A stretch of DNA of 64,000 nucleotides from Planctomycetota bacterium (GCA_019456225.1 VRUI01000005.1:1-64000), one strand, 5' to 3'. Positions 26,687-34,974 are shown, numbered from the stretch's first letter. Numbers and translations: made by a program. The notes: generated by a model not told the origin, from the sequence alone.

Positions 26687-27676
26687 ATGTTTGCAGTGAA
26701 GAATTGCTCCGAGCAGGAAAGTGTAACCGGGACATCATCAATGAGCCTTAATCTCAATAAATCCCGAAAAGTTGCTCTTCCCTGGATAGGTAAAGGATAC
26801 ATTAAATTACTTGCCAGATCGTTGGTCAATCTTGGCATTGATGTGCATCTGCCTCCGCCAACGACAGATAAAACGATCCGGCTTGGTGTTCGAAATACTG
26901 CTGAGATGGCATGTTTTCCACTTAAACCGACTCTGGGCAATTTCATTGAAGCTTTGGATAATGGAGCCGATACACTTTTGATGTATGATTCACAAGGCCT
27001 TTGCAGATTACGACACTACGGGAAAATCCATGAATTCACATTAAAAAGTCTGGGCTATGAGTTTGAGATGTTTAATGTCAATTTCAGCAACGTACTTCCG
27101 ATCTGCCGCAAATTAGGCGGAGCATCGTATGCAAAGATAATCAGAGAACTCATTCGTTATTATAACCGCCTCAAAAAAATGGATGAAGCGAAAGAAAAAT
27201 GGTCAACCAGCAAACCTAACATTGGCATTATCGGGGAAATATTTACATGCTGCGATGAGCGGATCAATTACGGGATAGAAAGCAAGATCTCAAAACTCGG
27301 GGCCAAACCGGTTAATACCGTAACTTTATCGTCTTTCATCAAAAATAGTTTTTTGAAGAAGATACATTTCCCTTCCCCAAGAAGACGTTACAAAAAAAAG
27401 GTCGAGGTCTATTTTAACGGCGGCCTGGGAGGGCATGCCAAAGAAAATATATCGCATCTCCTGGAACTGGTTGACAAAAAAATAGACGGTGTGCTCCACT
27501 TATTACCCATGAGCTGCATGCCTGAAACTACAATTGAACCCTTTGTAACGGCTATATGCCGAGACAATGATACACCGCTGCTTAGAATCCCGATCGATGA
27601 GAATACGGCGGAAGCAAATCTCGAAACAAGGCTGGAAACATTCATCGAACTTATTAAAATGAGGGTTAAGCAATGA
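26687..27676 (+). CDS. DUF2229-type dehydratase activase-related protein
   Basis: A 329-residue protein matching the DUF2229 half of large CoA-dehydratase activase proteins. Characteristic segments are GVRNTAEMACFPLKPTLGN with a conserved Cys, the GEIFTCCDERINYGIE segment, and LLPMSCMPETTIEP. It resembles the 2-hydroxyacyl-CoA dehydratase subunit fold with cysteines that could hold an iron-sulfur cluster. Its stop overlaps the next gene, the ATPase half, by 4 bases. In many anaerobes both halves are one giant protein; here they are split. The ATG at 26687 with AAGGTG six bases upstream is preferred over the GTG at 26678. It probably belongs to the sigma-54 unit above. Confidence 0.8.
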   Translation: MFAVKNCSEQESVTGTSSMSLNLNKSRKVALPWIGKGYIKLLARSLVNLGIDVHLPPPTTDKTIRLGVRNTAEMACFPLKPTLGNFIEALDNGADTLLMYDSQGLCRLRHYGKIHEFTLKSLGYEFEMFNVNFSNVLPICRKLGGASYAKIIRELIRYYNRLKKMDEAKEKWSTSKPNIGIIGEIFTCCDERINYGIESKISKLGAKPVNTVTLSSFIKNSFLKKIHFPSPRRRYKKKVEVYFNGGLGGHAKENISHLLELVDKKIDGVLHLLPMSCMPETTIEPFVTAICRDNDTPLLRIPIDENTAEANLETRLETFIELIKMRVKQ

Positions 27677-28635
27677 GAACATATATAGGTCTTGACATTG
27701 GCAGCGTTTCGGTAAAGTTGGCGAAGATTGACGAATTCGGGAGATTGGTCAAATCTATTTATTTACGCAACTGCGGTTTAATCGAAACAGTTATGGAAGG
27801 AATGGAGTATATTTCCGATGATTCGGAAGTTGCCGGTGTTGGAGTTACCGGAAGCGGCAGAAAGTTTGTCGGCATGCTGGTCGGTGCCGATCTGGTCAAA
27901 ACAGAAATACTGGCGCATACTTTCGGCACGTTATCTTATTATCCCGATGTCCGAACGCTTATGGATATAGGGGGAGAAGATTCGAAATTAATGATATTAA
28001 ATAACGGTATTTTAGAGGACTTCCGACTGAATTCAATCTGCTCGGCCGGTACCGGCAGTTTCCTGGAATCCATTGCCTCAAGGATGGGAATACGAATTGA
28101 AGATGTTGGAGACATTGCTTTAAATAGCAGACAGAGACTGGATTTCCCTTCCAAATGCGGGGTGTTTACTCAGTCTGCGGTAGTTTCGAAGAAAAATACA
28201 GGAGCCAGCAAGGAAGATATCCTGATGGGAGTATGCAGGTCATTAGTTTCAAATTATCTGACAATGACAAAAGGAACAAATCTTAAGCCGCCGTTTGTTT
28301 TCCAGGGAGCAACAGCAAAGAACAGTGCGATTGTTGCAGCATTTGAGGAAGGACTTGACCATGAGATTATTGTTCCTGAGTACTGCGACGTGATGGGGGC
28401 GATAGGAATTTCAATCATGACAAAGCGATTGAATCCAGCTCAAACGAATTTCAAGGGAAACAGTCTGCTCGACAAGGATTATCGCACAAAAACTGAGATT
28501 GCCGATGGGTGCGCTAATCATTGTGAACTAACAGTGCTTTTCGAAAATGATCAATATGTCGGTTGCATTGGCAATAAATGTGATAAATGTGCCTCTATTG
28601 AACATAGGCATCAAGAAGTGAGCAGGTGTGCATAG
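27673..28635 (+). CDS. BadF/HgdC-type dehydratase activase ATPase
   Basis: A 320-residue ASKHA-fold ATPase that injects an electron into 2-hydroxyacyl-CoA or benzoyl-CoA-type enzymes using ATP. The phosphate motif is LDIGSVSVKL (7-16), a second is MDIGGEDSK, and the iron-sulfur ligands are Cys123 in SICSAGTGSF and Cys162 in KCGVFTQSA; two such cysteines per monomer form the bridging [4Fe-4S] cluster of the dimer. An unusual extra C-terminal tail (about 275-320) contains six further cysteines (CANHC, CIGNKCDKC), suggesting a second cluster. No dehydratase subunits are adjacent. The enzyme is oxygen-sensitive in known cases, pointing to an anaerobic lifestyle. Confidence 0.88.
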   Translation: MRTYIGLDIGSVSVKLAKIDEFGRLVKSIYLRNCGLIETVMEGMEYISDDSEVAGVGVTGSGRKFVGMLVGADLVKTEILAHTFGTLSYYPDVRTLMDIGGEDSKLMILNNGILEDFRLNSICSAGTGSFLESIASRMGIRIEDVGDIALNSRQRLDFPSKCGVFTQSAVVSKKNTGASKEDILMGVCRSLVSNYLTMTKGTNLKPPFVFQGATAKNSAIVAAFEEGLDHEIIVPEYCDVMGAIGISIMTKRLNPAQTNFKGNSLLDKDYRTKTEIADGCANHCELTVLFENDQYVGCIGNKCDKCASIEHRHQEVSRCA

Positions 28636-28640
28636 AGTTA

Positions 28641-28668
28641 GTCAAACTGACCGGTTGGCCAGTTTGAC
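28641..28668. repeat. 28-bp palindromic element, copy 2
   Basis: GTCAAACTG and CAGTTTGAC arms around a GGTTGG-type core, immediately after the activase stop codon. The inner 24 bases are the exact reverse complement of 6768-6791. It may serve as the 3' end of the operon. Confidence 0.7.
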
Positions 28669-28896
28669 AATTACGAATTACTAATTAAGGATTCGGCCTA
28701 AGGGCCGAGGCTATTTTATTTAAAAACAGATACCACGCAAACTCTTTAATTACAGTGGTTTACCGTGTTTTTACGCTGCCTTGAATACTCCCGAGGACAA
28801 ACGTCAATCCTGCTTAAAGCAAGCCTGTGAAGGACTGCGGCAGTGAACCTGCTTAAAGCGAGCTTTTGCGGTCATTCAGCAATCAACTTTTTTTGC
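28669..28896. other. Gene-free spacer with direct repeat
   Basis: No gene is seen. An AATTACT-type repeat and a TTCGGCCTAAGGGCCGAGG palindrome (about 28691-28710) recur at about 22222 and 35709. The 12-mer CCTGCTTAAAGC occurs at 28809-28820 and again at 28848-28859, each followed by a short complementary segment that can form a small hairpin. Confidence 0.45.
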
Positions 28897-28998
28897 AAAA
28901 AAAAACCGCCCGGATCTTTGTAACTCGGAGAAGATAAAAAGCCACAAAAGCCGCGAGCGGAATATTTAGTCGATCAACTCGATCAGCATTGATCTACT
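28897..28998 (-). ncRNA. Candidate small RNA with promoter and terminator
   Basis: A strong promoter (29005-29033) would start transcription near 28998 on the minus strand. About 90 bases later there is a long hairpin whose outer arms are CCGCTCG and CGGGCGG (28906-28960 overall), followed directly by nine T residues (28897-28905). No open frame is present. The 5' part has self-complementary GATCAA/TGATC segments. The family is not recognised; similarity to known RNAs was not testable. Confidence 0.55.
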
Positions 28999-29004
28999 GT
29001 CTAT

Positions 29005-29033
29005 ATAGTACCATAATGATCCTATAAAGTCAA
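29005..29033 (-). promoter_or_regulatory. Promoter of the candidate small RNA
   Basis: On the minus strand TTGACT (29028-29033) and TACTAT (29005-29010) are 17 bases apart, close to the sigma-70 consensus. Confidence 0.6.
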
Positions 29034-29098
29034 GAGGAAAAAAACTTTTAGGAACCACGGATTTTTTTGGCTTTGCAGCCTGAAGAGAAAAACGCAGG

Positions 29099-29247
29099 AC
29101 TCCAGATGCACATAGAATGCGCATTAGATATTCATTATATGCCTATTAGCCATGATTTCACACCTTTGCCCTATTTAACGAGCACCGCATAAGTCCTTTA
29201 GTTGAAGGACTTTATATGATTTTTTGCTTGCTGGTACAGTTATTGCT
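29099..29247 (+). promoter_or_regulatory. Sigma-54 promoter unit, copy 2
   Basis: TGGTAC-N5-TTGCT (29232-29247) is a sigma-54 -24/-12 element. A perfect inverted repeat, AAGTCCTT-N6-AAGGACTT (29191-29212), lies 41 bases upstream of it, exactly the spacing in copy 1. Further upstream the ATTCATTATATGCCTATTAG block is shared with copy 1. It drives the lipoprotein gene at 29306. Confidence 0.75.
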
Positions 29248-29305
29248 TATTATCTTGTTAATTGTTTTGAAATTCAACAGCTATTAAGGAAGAAAGGGCA
29301 GTAAA

Positions 29306-29710
29306 ATGAAAAAGACAATGGTAATTTTAATGGTACTGGGCGCAGCATTAGCTGGGTGTAAAAAGACCAGTTCAACAGAAGCAACAGAAACAGTAGTAAA
29401 CGATCCAGCAGGCGTCTACACTTTAGTTACGGTCGATGGGGTCAAAATCCCCGGAACTTTTTCTCACGGTAAAAGAAAGGTAATGCTGCATTCGGGAAGC
29501 TTCATAATCAATGCCGATAATACGTGCGTCAGTAAAACTGTCTTTGGCTCGCAAAAAATCGCTCGCCAGGTCAAAGCGACGTACACCCAGGATGGTTCAA
29601 CATTGAACATGCAATGGATCGGGGCCGGCAGGACCAGGGGAACCATCAAGGGCGACACTTTTACGATGAATAACGAAGGGATGATTTTTTCGTACAAAAA
29701 GCAACCTTAA
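29306..29710 (+). CDS. Small lipoprotein under sigma-54 control
   Basis: A 134-residue lipoprotein precursor: signal peptide, then the lipobox LAGC with Cys at residue 18. The mature part (about 35-130) has the rhythm of a lipocalin-like small beta-barrel domain (AGVYTLVTVDG, FIINADNTC, NMQWIGAGRTRGTIKGD, TFTMNNEGMIFSY), as in lipocalin-like or META-like lipoproteins. Function unknown. A GGAAG ribosome binding site precedes the ATG. Its promoter unit and signal peptide are duplicated, in decayed form, at 26235-26521. Confidence 0.75.
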   Translation: MKKTMVILMVLGAALAGCKKTSSTEATETVVNDPAGVYTLVTVDGVKIPGTFSHGKRKVMLHSGSFIINADNTCVSKTVFGSQKIARQVKATYTQDGSTLNMQWIGAGRTRGTIKGDTFTMNNEGMIFSYKKQP

Positions 29711-29732
29711 CGGCTTGATACAGTTTGGGAAA

Positions 29733-29876
29733 ATGCAAAGCAAGTACTATAGGGGAGACTACGAGGAAAGCGGGTATTATTCACAATGGCAGGAGATGTA
29801 CCGAAACAGCGGGTATTTAAACGGCAATGGATACCTCTATGGAAAACGCGTTGGTATACTTTCGTTGAGTAAATAG
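29733..29876 (+). CDS. Possible Tyr/Gly-rich micro-protein
   Basis: A 47-codon frame 22 bases after the lipoprotein stop, encoding a Tyr-, Gly- and Asn-rich peptide with repeats such as ESGYY and NSGYLNGNGYLYG. The composition is non-random, and the position suggests co-transcription with the lipoprotein, but the ribosome binding site is weak. It could equally be a decayed gene end. Confidence 0.35.
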   Translation: MQSKYYRGDYEESGYYSQWQEMYRNSGYLNGNGYLYGKRVGILSLSK

Positions 29877-29907
29877 CGAACCAGCAGCGATGCGGGGTTG
29901 AGGCTTG

Positions 29908-30360
29908 CTATCTGGAAAACATCTGCCTTATCTTTTTGAGATCGATCTCATCGGCCTCTTCGTATATCGACAGGTTTTCAAAGAGGTCTTTGATTTCATG
30001 GGCAACCGGCTGTCTGGATATCTGCCTATACATTTGCACCATGCACTCGTCGAAAGCGATTGCAGCTTCAAGGATTACGAGAGGAGTTGCATCCGGAGAC
30101 AACTTGATTTCCTTAAAGCAATGTTCTCCGGGGATGTCCGGCTGATACTGCAAAGGCAGTTTTTTTATGCGGTCAATCACCTCATGCGGACATTCATCAA
30201 GGGCAGCAAGGGTCCTGTGGCGGTGACGTGCAATATAGTCGGTCAGTAACCTGGCACCTTCATCGTGGGTTTCGTCATGAATTTTATCAAAAAAATCTGT
30301 GAGGGAGTTTTCAAAGCATTCTATATGTCCCAGAATTTCCTCAATCGTAATAGCTCTCAT
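29908..30360 (-). CDS. Ferritin-like or hemerythrin-like helical protein
   Basis: A 150-residue, wholly helical protein. The spaced Glu, His and Asp residues (FFDKIHDETHDEGARLL, RHRHRTLAALDE, AAIAFDECMVQMYRQ, and a final IYEEADEIDLKKI) fit a four-helix bundle with a possible metal site, as in ferritin-like proteins. I cannot assign a precise family. It is convergent with the lipoprotein and has its own upstream region. Confidence 0.5.
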   Translation of the reverse strand: MRAITIEEILGHIECFENSLTDFFDKIHDETHDEGARLLTDYIARHRHRTLAALDECPHEVIDRIKKLPLQYQPDIPGEHCFKEIKLSPDATPLVILEAAIAFDECMVQMYRQISRQPVAHEIKDLFENLSIYEEADEIDLKKIRQMFSR

Positions 30361-30656
30361 AAAAGCCTCCCCTTCAATTGATTATCTATAAGTTATGCTC
30401 ACTTAAATCCGGCTCGTCGAACGGATTACCCCTTTAGGCTGAGTTTGCATCTACTTCTTATATTTCGGCATTAACAATTAGCTGCTTAAGCTGATGTTTC
30501 GCAAAATATTGTGCATCCTTGCCCAGTTATGCCCGTCAGGTACCCTTGGCGAATTAGTATCATTTGGCGTATGCGGCCCAGAAGGAGTTAACTTGAAACC
30601 CGGATTGTCCGATTAAATAGAAATGGGAGTACAGCATATTGCTTGGGGGCAACAAA

Positions 30657-33308
30657 ATGCCGAATAAGACCGAATCTTATGATCGCCAATCCGACGTGAA
30701 GCTGAAAAAAACGGCGGATTCAATGGGTTACAGAGGGCTGGTACGTCAACTGTCGCCAGTGACGATTGTATTGGCTGCATCGGTCTTGACGTTTCTTCTT
30801 CTGATGGGATTAGGCTGGCAGGTCTGGAAATCATACCAGGATCATAAGTGGTCGCAGGAGCAGGCTTTTCCAATACAGGCCCTCAGGGATAAGATAATTC
30901 ATTTTGACGAAGTCCTTACTATGTCGGCCAATATGGCAGCAGCAACAGGCGATAAGCAGTGGGAAAAACGCTATCGCCAGTTTGAACCGAAGTTGGACGC
31001 AGCGATAAAAAGTCTGGAAAAACTTGCCGGCGAAACATTCGACAGTAAATCTGCCGTTCAAACCGATAAAGCCAACGTCAAACTTGTTGAAATGGAGAAT
31101 CAGGTCTTTAAGCTGGTTGGCCAGGGGCGTCTTGACCAAGCTCAGGCGATAATTTCAGGGAATGATTACCGCAGGCAAAAGGAACTGTACAGCGATGGTA
31201 TGCAGCGAATTGCGTCAGACCTTGAGAACCTTATAAGCTCCAATCTCGAAAGTCATCGAAAAAAGGCTCTGATTTCTGTAGTATCGTTACTGGTGAGTTT
31301 ACCCTTGCTGGCACTGCTTTGGCTGTTGGTTCTGCAAAATATGCGTCGACATCTAAAAGAGCGTCTCTTAGCGGAGGAGGCACTCAAGGAAAGCGAGAAA
31401 AAATATCGGGGCTTTCTTGAAGCATCTCCGGACGCAACAGCGGTCTTTAATGAAAATGGCCGGATCGTAATGGTCAATTCCATGATGGAAAAAATGTTCG
31501 GTTACTCAAGGCAGGCACTACTGGCAATGACAGCAGAAGAACTCATGGCAGAGAGATTTCGAGATATCCACGTCGATCACTGCGCAAATTACCTCGCAGA
31601 TCCTGCAATAAAGCTAATGGGGAGCGGACATGGAGCGTTTGGATTGCGAAAAGATGGAACTGAATTTCCGGCTGACATAAGTCTTGGGCCTCTTGAGACT
31701 GAAGAAGGTCTGATCGTGGTTGCCTCTATACGCGATATAACCGAACGCAAGCGGTCGGAAGAGGCCCTGGAAAAAAGCGAACAGCAATTCCGCTCAGTAG
31801 TGGAAACGGCTACCAGTGCAATTATATCTTCCGACAAAAATGGAAATATAGTTTTCTGGAATCATAAAGCAGAAAAACTATTTGGGTATTCGGTTGAGGA
31901 AATTCTTAATCAGTCCCTCACGAAAATTATGCCCCATCGATATCATGAAACCCACTTAAAGGGTTACAAACATCTAATTGAAACCGGTAAGTCGAGGATA
32001 AGAGATGGTGCCGTTGAACTGTTTGGGCTTAAAAAAGATGGCAATGAATTTCCCCTGGAACTTTTCCTTTCAAAATGGAAAGTAGAAGAGGACATCTTCT
32101 TCACAGCTATCATTAATGATATAACCGACCGCAAGCGGGCCGAAGAAGCTTTGCGTGAGAGTGAAGATCGATTCAGAGACTTCTTCGCCAATGCCCCTAT
32201 CGGCTTCCACATATTCGATTCCAACCAGATAATAACATCCGTAAATGACAGCGAACTTGAGATGATAGGGTACAGCCGTGATGAAATAGTCGGCAAAAAG
32301 GCATGGGCAGACTTGATCGTCCCTGAACAGAAAGAACGGTTTGAAAAGCATTGGCATGAAATAGCTACTACTGGTAAAGTAACAAACCTCGAATATAAGC
32401 TTGTCCACAAACAAGGACACCACATTGATGTAATTCTTAACACATCTTCACGTTTTGACGCAGATGGTAAATTAGTAAACACTCGCGGAAGCATATTGAA
32501 TATCACCGATCGCAAGCAGGCCGAAAAGCAACGCAACAAGCTTGTTAAGGCTTTGGAATACAAAAATACGGAACTACAGGACATCGTTTATACTGCCTCG
32601 CATGATCTGCGGTCGCCGCTGGTCAATATCGAGGGTTTCAGCGGTGAGCTTGGAACTGAATGCGATCGCCTGATGGAACTACTGGTAGAACAGTCTGAAG
32701 GCGGGGACACAATTGATCAGATCGAATCGGTGTTAAAGGAGGATATACCCGAATGCCTGCGATTTATTAACAGCGGTGCAAAAAAAATGTCCAGCCTTTT
32801 GGATGGGCTGCTGCAGATATCAAGGATTGGGACTGTCAAAATACACAGTGAATCTCTGGATATGCAAAAGACCGTCAGAGAAATACTTGATGCAATGTCA
32901 CATCAGATAAAAGAAAACAATATCACAGTCACGGTCGAAATGGTTCCGGACTGTATAGGTGACAGTCATATGCTGGACCATGTCTTTACCAACCTTATAA
33001 GCAATGCTATAAAGTACCGCGACCGGGCAAAAGAAAGCGAAATAAAAATATCAGGCAGGGTAGAAGACAGCATGAGTATCTATTGTGTTGAAGACAACGG
33101 CATCGGAATTGCGCCGATGCATCAGGAAAAAGTCTTTGAGATATTCCACCGCCTAAACCCCGATGACCCCGTCAAAGGCGAAGGCCTCGGCCTTACAATC
33201 GTAAAACGCGTCCTCGACCGGCTGGGAGGAAAAATCCGGCTCGAATCTGAACAGGGCAAGGGCAGCAAATTCTTTTTCGCAATCCCAACGGTTTACTCGC
33301 ATAATTAA
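30657..33308 (+). CDS. Membrane PAS-domain sensor histidine kinase
   Basis: An 883-residue hybrid of two transmembrane helices (about 35-57 and 210-235) flanking a periplasmic helical domain, then three PAS domains with PAC segments (about 250-370, 375-500 and 505-625), then a HisKA domain with the phospho-acceptor His at about residue 649 in TASHDLRSPL, and a HATPase_c domain with an N box (LISNAIKYRD), G1 (VEDNGIGI) and G2 (GEGLGLTIVKR). The kinase resembles phytochrome-like or bacteriophytochrome-type output modules. No response regulator gene is adjacent, so the partner is elsewhere. The ATG at 30657 is used; a TTG at 30639 would add six residues. Confidence 0.9.
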   Translation: MPNKTESYDRQSDVKLKKTADSMGYRGLVRQLSPVTIVLAASVLTFLLLMGLGWQVWKSYQDHKWSQEQAFPIQALRDKIIHFDEVLTMSANMAAATGDKQWEKRYRQFEPKLDAAIKSLEKLAGETFDSKSAVQTDKANVKLVEMENQVFKLVGQGRLDQAQAIISGNDYRRQKELYSDGMQRIASDLENLISSNLESHRKKALISVVSLLVSLPLLALLWLLVLQNMRRHLKERLLAEEALKESEKKYRGFLEASPDATAVFNENGRIVMVNSMMEKMFGYSRQALLAMTAEELMAERFRDIHVDHCANYLADPAIKLMGSGHGAFGLRKDGTEFPADISLGPLETEEGLIVVASIRDITERKRSEEALEKSEQQFRSVVETATSAIISSDKNGNIVFWNHKAEKLFGYSVEEILNQSLTKIMPHRYHETHLKGYKHLIETGKSRIRDGAVELFGLKKDGNEFPLELFLSKWKVEEDIFFTAIINDITDRKRAEEALRESEDRFRDFFANAPIGFHIFDSNQIITSVNDSELEMIGYSRDEIVGKKAWADLIVPEQKERFEKHWHEIATTGKVTNLEYKLVHKQGHHIDVILNTSSRFDADGKLVNTRGSILNITDRKQAEKQRNKLVKALEYKNTELQDIVYTASHDLRSPLVNIEGFSGELGTECDRLMELLVEQSEGGDTIDQIESVLKEDIPECLRFINSGAKKMSSLLDGLLQISRIGTVKIHSESLDMQKTVREILDAMSHQIKENNITVTVEMVPDCIGDSHMLDHVFTNLISNAIKYRDRAKESEIKISGRVEDSMSIYCVEDNGIGIAPMHQEKVFEIFHRLNPDDPVKGEGLGLTIVKRVLDRLGGKIRLESEQGKGSKFFFAIPTVYSHN

Positions 33309-33411
33309 TTATACAAATTTGGTATTTTTCTATATTTATGCAGGTTTTTTGGGTTTTTTGTTTTTTGCGAAAAAATCGAGTAACGTATTCATTGCTTTCT
33401 GTGAAAGTTGA

Positions 33412-34302
33412 CTATTTTGCCAGGCGGTTTAATCGCTGTGCTGCAATTTCCAGGAACCTCTCTTGCAACTGGACAGTTAGCAGCGAATTGGTGATCATAT
33501 CTGCAAACTTATTACTCAAGGCGATTAGTTCGGCGATTTTACTTTCCGCATATTTTGCCTCTATCTGCATACCTTTTGCAAAGGCAAGGAAATCATCTCT
33601 TTTAAGACGGTTTCGTTTACCATTAAGCGTTAAGGCCATTTCCTCTGCTTCTTCTGGAATTACCAGCCTTGATGAAACAAGATCATAAGCCGGGCTAAGC
33701 GCAACAACACCCTTTTGATCAGTCAGCAGAGAAAAGTTTTTCCGATGAGCGTCGCCATTGCCGATAGCAAAGTTAAAAATTGTCATCTCGTAAAATCGCT
33801 GAAGTTCAAGCGGAGCAAATGCGCAGTAATCACGAATAACCCTGGCAATTTGCTCATGGCTTCCGGCGTATTTGTCAGGGCCGCCGAGCACCTGATGAAT
33901 GTCTTCGCAGGAGAGCTTTTCCATGCGATTACCTTTTTTGAAACGATCAAATCGCTTGACCAGATAGGCCGGCGAACCGTCTGACAATTCAAGCAAGATC
34001 GACCGGGCAGTATTAAGGCCAAACCGGTTGCCCATTTGCATGCAGAGATATTCATTCTGCGGCAATTGAGCAAACTCCTGGGTTTGCGGCTTAAGAATAT
34101 ACTGGCCGTCGCGGGCAACCGGCAGCAGTTGGTCGCCCTCAAGACGAACGGAAAGCTTTGGCTGAACACCCGATATACTGAGTTTGCCGGCGAGCTTTTG
34201 AGCTTCGGTGCTGATCTGATCTAAGCTGATAGATATACCCGGCCTGACAGGCTTGCCAAACATCGCTTTCAGTTGTTTGTCGCTATAATCAATCCTGGTC
34301 AT
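33412..34302 (-). CDS. hipT: HipT-type Ser/Thr kinase toxin
   Basis: A 296-residue HipA-fold kinase without the N-terminal subdomain 1 found in HipA. The glycine-rich loop is SISGVQPK (42-49), preceded by the Ser-Ile-Ser pair that is autophosphorylated in E. coli HipT. Lys116 in YLVKRFDR may bind ATP. The catalytic loop AIGNGDAHRKNF holds Asp184 and Asn189, and SPAYDLVSS holds the metal-binding Asp207. In enteropathogenic E. coli HipT phosphorylates tryptophanyl-tRNA synthetase and halts growth, and HipS neutralises it. The target here is inferred from that family. It overlaps the hipS-like gene by 14 bases. Confidence 0.88.
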   Translation of the reverse strand: MTRIDYSDKQLKAMFGKPVRPGISISLDQISTEAQKLAGKLSISGVQPKLSVRLEGDQLLPVARDGQYILKPQTQEFAQLPQNEYLCMQMGNRFGLNTARSILLELSDGSPAYLVKRFDRFKKGNRMEKLSCEDIHQVLGGPDKYAGSHEQIARVIRDYCAFAPLELQRFYEMTIFNFAIGNGDAHRKNFSLLTDQKGVVALSPAYDLVSSRLVIPEEAEEMALTLNGKRNRLKRDDFLAFAKGMQIEAKYAESKIAELIALSNKFADMITNSLLTVQLQERFLEIAAQRLNRLAK

Positions 34303-34618
34303 TTTTGACCTCCTGCAAACTTACAGCCCCGATGCAATCGTCACAGGTTCGCATCAATAGCCCAAATGTATCATTTGCATCAACCTTTATTGTAGGCGCA
34401 ACAATGCGAAGATACCAGCCCTCCGGAACCAGGCCCGCGAAAAAGGAAAATATAGTCTCCGATTCAAACGCCTCGGCTTGCAGCGGCAGCGTCATAGAAA
34501 TCGCAGTTCCATCGGCTAAGTAGTCAGCATCATAGACAAATCTGTAACCGCCATTGGGCAGTTCGCTAAGAGTGCCGGCAAATTTTTTGCGGTAGTAAAC
34601 TTTTGCTTGCCGGGTCAT
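34289..34618 (-). CDS. hipS: HipS-like antitoxin (HipA N-terminal domain)
   Basis: A 109-residue protein equivalent to the detached N-subdomain 1 of HipA: YYRKKFAGTLSELPNGGYRFVYDADYL, then ISMTLPLQ, FFAGLVPEGWYL and a final LMRTCDDCIGAVSL. As a stand-alone gene between a small HTH gene and a truncated HipA kinase it is diagnostic of the tripartite HipBST arrangement, in which HipS rather than HipB is the antitoxin. It overlaps hipB by 4 bases and hipT by 14. Confidence 0.87.
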   Translation of the reverse strand: MTRQAKVYYRKKFAGTLSELPNGGYRFVYDADYLADGTAISMTLPLQAEAFESETIFSFFAGLVPEGWYLRIVAPTIKVDANDTFGLLMRTCDDCIGAVSLQEVKNDQD

Positions 34619-34809
34619 GATTTACGCCTTAAACATAGCTCATAGCCCAGCAAGTCAAGAACCTGATTGACCTTGTCAAGACGAACCGTTTGCTTACCCT
34701 GCTCAAGTTCCCTGACAAACCTCAGACCGACTCCGGCCCGCCTTGCCAATTCAGCTTGGGTCAAACCAGCGGCCTTACGCATCGCCATAATTTCTTTTGC
34801 AAACCCCAC
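34615..34809 (-). CDS. hipB: HipB-like HTH repressor
   Basis: A 64-residue helix-turn-helix protein of the Cro/CI type: GLTQAELARRAGVGLRFV, recognition region, then RELEQGKQTVRLDKVNQVL. It starts with GTG at 34809. Three palindromic candidate operators lie between 34812 and 34974, one of them overlapping the ribosome binding region, which supports autorepression as in other hip operons. Confidence 0.87.
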   Translation of the reverse strand: MGFAKEIMAMRKAAGLTQAELARRAGVGLRFVRELEQGKQTVRLDKVNQVLDLLGYELCLRRKS

Positions 34810-34811
34810 AA

Positions 34812-34829
34812 TAGCCCCTTTAGGGTATA
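34812..34829. promoter_or_regulatory. hip operator O1 (imperfect)
   Basis: TAGCCCC-TTTA-GGGTATA differs at two positions from the two perfect palindromes upstream and lies directly before the hipB start codon. Confidence 0.6.
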
Positions 34830-34885
34830 ATAACAGTTCTTTCTTTTATACCATCGGCTATTCGAGGTGAAAAGTAAAGCATTTT

Positions 34886-34903
34886 TATACCCTATGGGGT
34901 ATA
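34886..34903. promoter_or_regulatory. hip operator O2
   Basis: A palindrome with 7-bp arms, TATACCC-TATG-GGGTATA. It lies 74 bases upstream of O1, about seven helical turns. Confidence 0.75.
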
Positions 34904-34956
34904 AAATATGAAATACGAAAGTTTAATTATTATTTTGGCCTCAGAAACCCGCTTTT

Positions 34957-34974
34957 TATACCCTATCGGGTATA
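34957..34974. promoter_or_regulatory. hip operator O3
   Basis: A palindrome TATACCC-TATC-GGGTATA, 71 bases upstream of O2. Similar regular spacing would allow looping by HipB or the HipBST complex. Confidence 0.75.
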
